NCBI GenBank assembly: GCA_003175985.1
Contig: PSRJ01000338.1
Location: 1-32,318, forward strand
Reading direction: 5' to 3'
Source of the DNA: Terriglobia bacterium
GTDB lineage: Bacteria > Acidobacteriota > Terriglobia > Bryobacterales > Bryobacteraceae
Length of the DNA: 32,318 nt
Shown: piece by piece, positions 30,803 to 32,318 of the stretch
How the letters are laid out: the number at the start of each line of letters is the position of its first letter
How positions within the stretch are numbered: position 1 is the first letter of the stretch
The notes under the pieces: model-generated
Told to the model about the DNA's origin: nothing
Seen by the model: only the letters and a program-made list of their open reading frames with translations
Database searches by the model: none
Program-made: the position numbers and the translations under genes

Positions 30803-31199
30803 TCACAACTGCATTTTGCGCATCGATTCCCGGCGGGGCCAAGGAGCGCTGAAATCGCATCGGACGGATCTCGATGCAACCCGGGTTTCCCTGGCACTCG
30901 GTGGGGATCTTGGCGGCCCACTCGATCGCCTCGTCGAGGTTCGCGCAATCCAGGATGTAGTACCCGGCAAGCTGCTCCTTCGTCTCCGCAAAAGGGCCGT
31001 CCAGGACTAAAGCTTTGCCGCCCTGCATGCGCACCGTGGTCGCCGTGCTGGTGGCTGCCAGAGGCTCGGCGCCGATCAACACCCCCTTTCTACCCGCCTC
31101 CTCCATTACACTGCGATGGCCGGCACGAAGCCGTACGTCTTCCTCCGGCGTCAAGCCGTCAGGTCCCTCGGTCGAATAGACCAGCAACATATAACGCAT
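30795..31199 (-). CDS. YCII-related DGPF-domain protein
   Basis: A 134-residue protein starting at the ATG 31199 (GGAGGA ribosome site five bases before); a longer in-frame start is rejected. It begins MRYMLLVYSTEGPDGL and contains the family signature LDGPFAETKEQLAGYYI (DGPF at 67-70), then ANLDEAIEWAAKIP and a C-terminal IEIRPM. DGPF/YCII proteins are small ferredoxin-like-fold proteins of unclear function that often accompany ECF42-type sigma factors, as here: the sigma gene starts within the last eight bases of this gene. The DinB-like gene lies 45 bp upstream, and both are likely transcribed from the promoter near 31930. Confidence 0.88.
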   Translation of the reverse strand: MRYMLLVYSTEGPDGLTPEEDVRLRAGHRSVMEEAGRKGVLIGAEPLAATSTATTVRMQGGKALVLDGPFAETKEQLAGYYILDCANLDEAIEWAAKIPTECQGNPGCIEIRPMRFQRSLAPPGIDAQNAVVNG

Positions 31200-31244
31200 T
31201 GGGTCCTCCGTTTGCATCTTGGCAATCGCCGATTCCGTCAACCG

Positions 31245-31844
31245 CTAAACCGGAAACCCGGGATCGGCCATGAGTTCTACAACTTGCTTGGTGTGCCGTT
31301 CCGTGTGGGCGGCGACTGCTAAGATCCACTGATATCCGTCCATCATGTCATAGGCGCCATTCGAAATGGCTCTGAGCGGACGTGACTCAATCGAGCGTTC
31401 CCGAAGGCCCGGCGTCTTTTCGAGGCGCTCGGCCAGACGGCCATAATTCGCCGGCAGCCGATCCAGGGCTTCCGCGAGACCGAGTCCGCCGGACGGCTGC
31501 GCCGGGCTCGGGAACTTGGCCAGCCTGCTGGGGATCTGGTAAATGATCACGTCGTCCACTTGCTTGCAATCCGGGCGGACTGGCGTCACTGGTGCGCTTT
31601 CGAGCTTCTCCCGGATGGGTCCTAAAACCTGTTCCTGCACGAAAATGACGTGCTCGACGATCTCTGCGATCGACCAGCGGTCCGGCGAAGGCTTATAGTT
31701 CCACTGGGCTTGGGAAAGATTCCGGAGGGCTCCTCCGATCAGGACTTTCGTCTGCTCCAGATAGAGCCGGGCTCTGTCCAGTTCGGACTGGGATAAAGCT
31801 TGGGCAACCGGGACGGCTGCCATTTCCACGGCATTCGATGCCAT
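31245..31844 (-). CDS. DinB-family protein
   Basis: A 199-residue, mostly helical protein of the DinB/YfiT type. It shows WNYKPSPDRWSIAEIVEHVIFVQEQV with His65 and a C-terminal AAHTERHTKQVVELM with His180 and His184; these three match the metal-binding histidine triad of the family. An AAGGAGAG ribosome site precedes the ATG. Members include metal-dependent thiol (mycothiol or bacillithiol) transferases and many uncharacterised proteins, so no substrate is proposed. It is the first gene behind a good ECF42-type promoter-like site and precedes the DGPF gene, so it may be an ECF42 target. Confidence 0.85.
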   Translation of the reverse strand: MASNAVEMAAVPVAQALSQSELDRARLYLEQTKVLIGGALRNLSQAQWNYKPSPDRWSIAEIVEHVIFVQEQVLGPIREKLESAPVTPVRPDCKQVDDVIIYQIPSRLAKFPSPAQPSGGLGLAEALDRLPANYGRLAERLEKTPGLRERSIESRPLRAISNGAYDMMDGYQWILAVAAHTERHTKQVVELMADPGFPV

Positions 31845-31916
31845 TGTGTTCTCTCCTTATTTAGCTGACGTTTTTCCGCTTCCGGCGCCGAAATTCCAGG
31901 GCGCCTTCATTCTCAC

Positions 31917-31942
31917 GACGTACGGACCTTGCGAAATCGACA
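31917..31942 (-). promoter_or_regulatory. ECF42-type promoter upstream of the DinB/DGPF/sigma operon
   Basis: On the minus strand TGTCGA (31942-31937) is followed by 16 bases and CGTC (31920-31917). This equals the bipartite ECF42 consensus I remember from published work on Streptomyces (TGTCGA, then CGA or CGT with C). It lies about 75 bp before the DinB start, leaving a normal leader. With an ECF42-like sigma factor three genes downstream, autoregulation is the simple reading. The consensus is from memory and the match is not tested statistically. Confidence 0.65.
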
Positions 31943-31947
31943 GCCCG

Positions 31948-31991
31948 CAGCGCTCTTCGCGGAAAATAGTTGAGCCCGGTGAAGAGCGCTG
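31948..31991 (-). terminator. 11-bp perfect inverted repeat downstream of the DGPF remnant
   Basis: CAGCGCTCTTC (31948-31958) and GAAGAGCGCTG (31981-31991) form a perfect stem with a 22-base loop, beginning seven bases after the DGPF remnant stop and ending five bases before the ECF42-like -35 element. It could terminate read-through from the right or act as a binding site at the promoter. No T run follows on the minus strand. Confidence 0.5.
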
Positions 31992-31998
31992 GGCAGGC

Positions 31999-32160
31999 TC
32001 ACGCAAACGTCAGAATGGGGCGGACTTCGATCGATCCAAATCGCGCCCAGGGAACCTTTGTGGCCATGGCGATCGCCTCGGCGGTGTCGTTGGCTTCCAC
32101 GAAATAATATCCCCCGAGCTGCTCTTTCGTTTCCGCAAACGGCCCGTCGGTGACCTGCGG
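31999..32160 (-). pseudogene. 5'-truncated second YCII/DGPF gene
   Basis: About 53 codons read VTDGPFAETKEQLGGYYFVEANDTAEAIAMATKVPWARFGSIEVRPI, which is the C-terminal half of a DGPF protein (compare the intact gene at 30795-31199). The N-terminal half, including the MxxMLLVY start, is missing. Upstream bases in the frame lead into a palindromic repeat (32171-32191) and have no family character. No start codon of a plausible full gene lies upstream. It appears to be a remnant, possibly truncated by the repeat. Confidence 0.7.
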
Positions 32161-32170
32161 GTTGTGCACA

Positions 32171-32191
32171 CAGCTTGAAAAGCTGCCCCAC
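32171..32191 (-). repeat. REP-like palindromic repeat upstream of the DGPF remnant
   Basis: On the minus strand the sequence reads GTGGGGCAG followed by a palindrome: CAGCTT and AAGCTG arms around three bases. The GTGGGGCAG start is shared with the element at 2472-2512. It marks the 5' edge of the truncated DGPF gene, so it may have arisen with the deletion. Two copies in this window suggest a dispersed family; other genome positions are not visible. Confidence 0.45.
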
Positions 32192-32257
32192 TGGAGGCTT
32201 CTAACCGAGGCGCGCGGTAGGGCCACCTGGACTACCGGATAGTTTCAGCTCGCCTCA

Positions 32258-32318
32258 TTAGGCAACCCGCTCTGTCGCCGCGGCGTTACGGGCCTCGATG
32301 GCTTTGACGGAGTTTTCA
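32258..32318 (-). CDS. possible 3' end of a minus-strand gene running off the window
   Basis: A frame open from the right edge reads 19 residues (ENSVKAIEARNAAATERVA) to a TAA at 32260-32258. The composition is like an amphipathic C-terminal helix, but this is far too short to assign a family or be sure that it is coding. The 97 bases between it and the DGPF remnant hold only the palindromic repeat. Confidence 0.3.
   Translation of the reverse strand, partial: ENSVKAIEARNAAATERVA

Overview
The window looks like chromosomal DNA of a Gram-negative, aerobic, sugar-using bacterium. GC content is high by eye (not computed). An acidobacterium of the Solibacter/Bryobacter type is my best guess. It rests on gene content and style (stand-alone DUF2090 protein, DGPF/YCII genes beside an ECF42-type sigma factor, palindromic GTGGGGCAG repeats) and cannot be proved from the window. 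No tRNA, rRNA, CRISPR array, transposase or phage gene was seen.

Layout. Positions 2-2463 (+ strand): the 3' end of a CtaG-type oxidase assembly gene, a 38-residue one-helix membrane protein, heme O synthase, a small FUSC-like membrane protein and WrbA. Positions 2511-24203 (- strand): eighteen co-directional genes with no gap above 85 bp and many 4-bp stop/start overlaps. In transcription order they are: Shb17-like histidine phosphatase, transaldolase, glucose-6-phosphate isomerase, DUF2090 aldolase-like protein, ribulose-phosphate epimerase, 6-phosphogluconate dehydrogenase, glucose-6-phosphate dehydrogenase, membrane-anchored catalase-like protein, cytochrome b561, phosphoketolase, acetate kinase, 6-phosphogluconolactonase, ribose-phosphate isomerase B, transketolase, LamB/ScrY-type porin, FucP/GluP-type sugar transporter, glucokinase and type II NADH dehydrogenase. 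Positions 24398-29571 (+): a potassium-channel-like protein, then an EmrA-EmrB-TolC type efflux set. Positions 29509-32318 (-): a DinB-like protein, a DGPF/YCII protein and an ECF42-type sigma factor whose frame is broken twice, then a 5'-truncated second DGPF gene beside a repeat, and possibly the tail of another gene.

How the genes work together. The minus-strand array encodes almost a whole sugar pathway. Glucose or oligosaccharide would enter through the porin and symporter and be phosphorylated by glucokinase. It would then pass through the complete oxidative and non-oxidative pentose phosphate pathway, with a phosphoketolase/acetate kinase branch that makes ATP and acetate. NDH-2 at the distal end can reoxidise NADH; the 6-phosphogluconate dehydrogenase has an Asp after its second beta strand that suggests NAD+ use. 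The least understood members are the DUF2090 protein (visible Schiff-base lysine motif) and the Shb17-like phosphatase. Together they could form a sedoheptulose-bisphosphate route; this is a hypothesis.

The right-hand module has a promoter-like site, TGTCGA-N16-CGTC, in front of the DinB gene. It matches the ECF42 consensus as I remember it and suggests the sigma factor drives its own operon.
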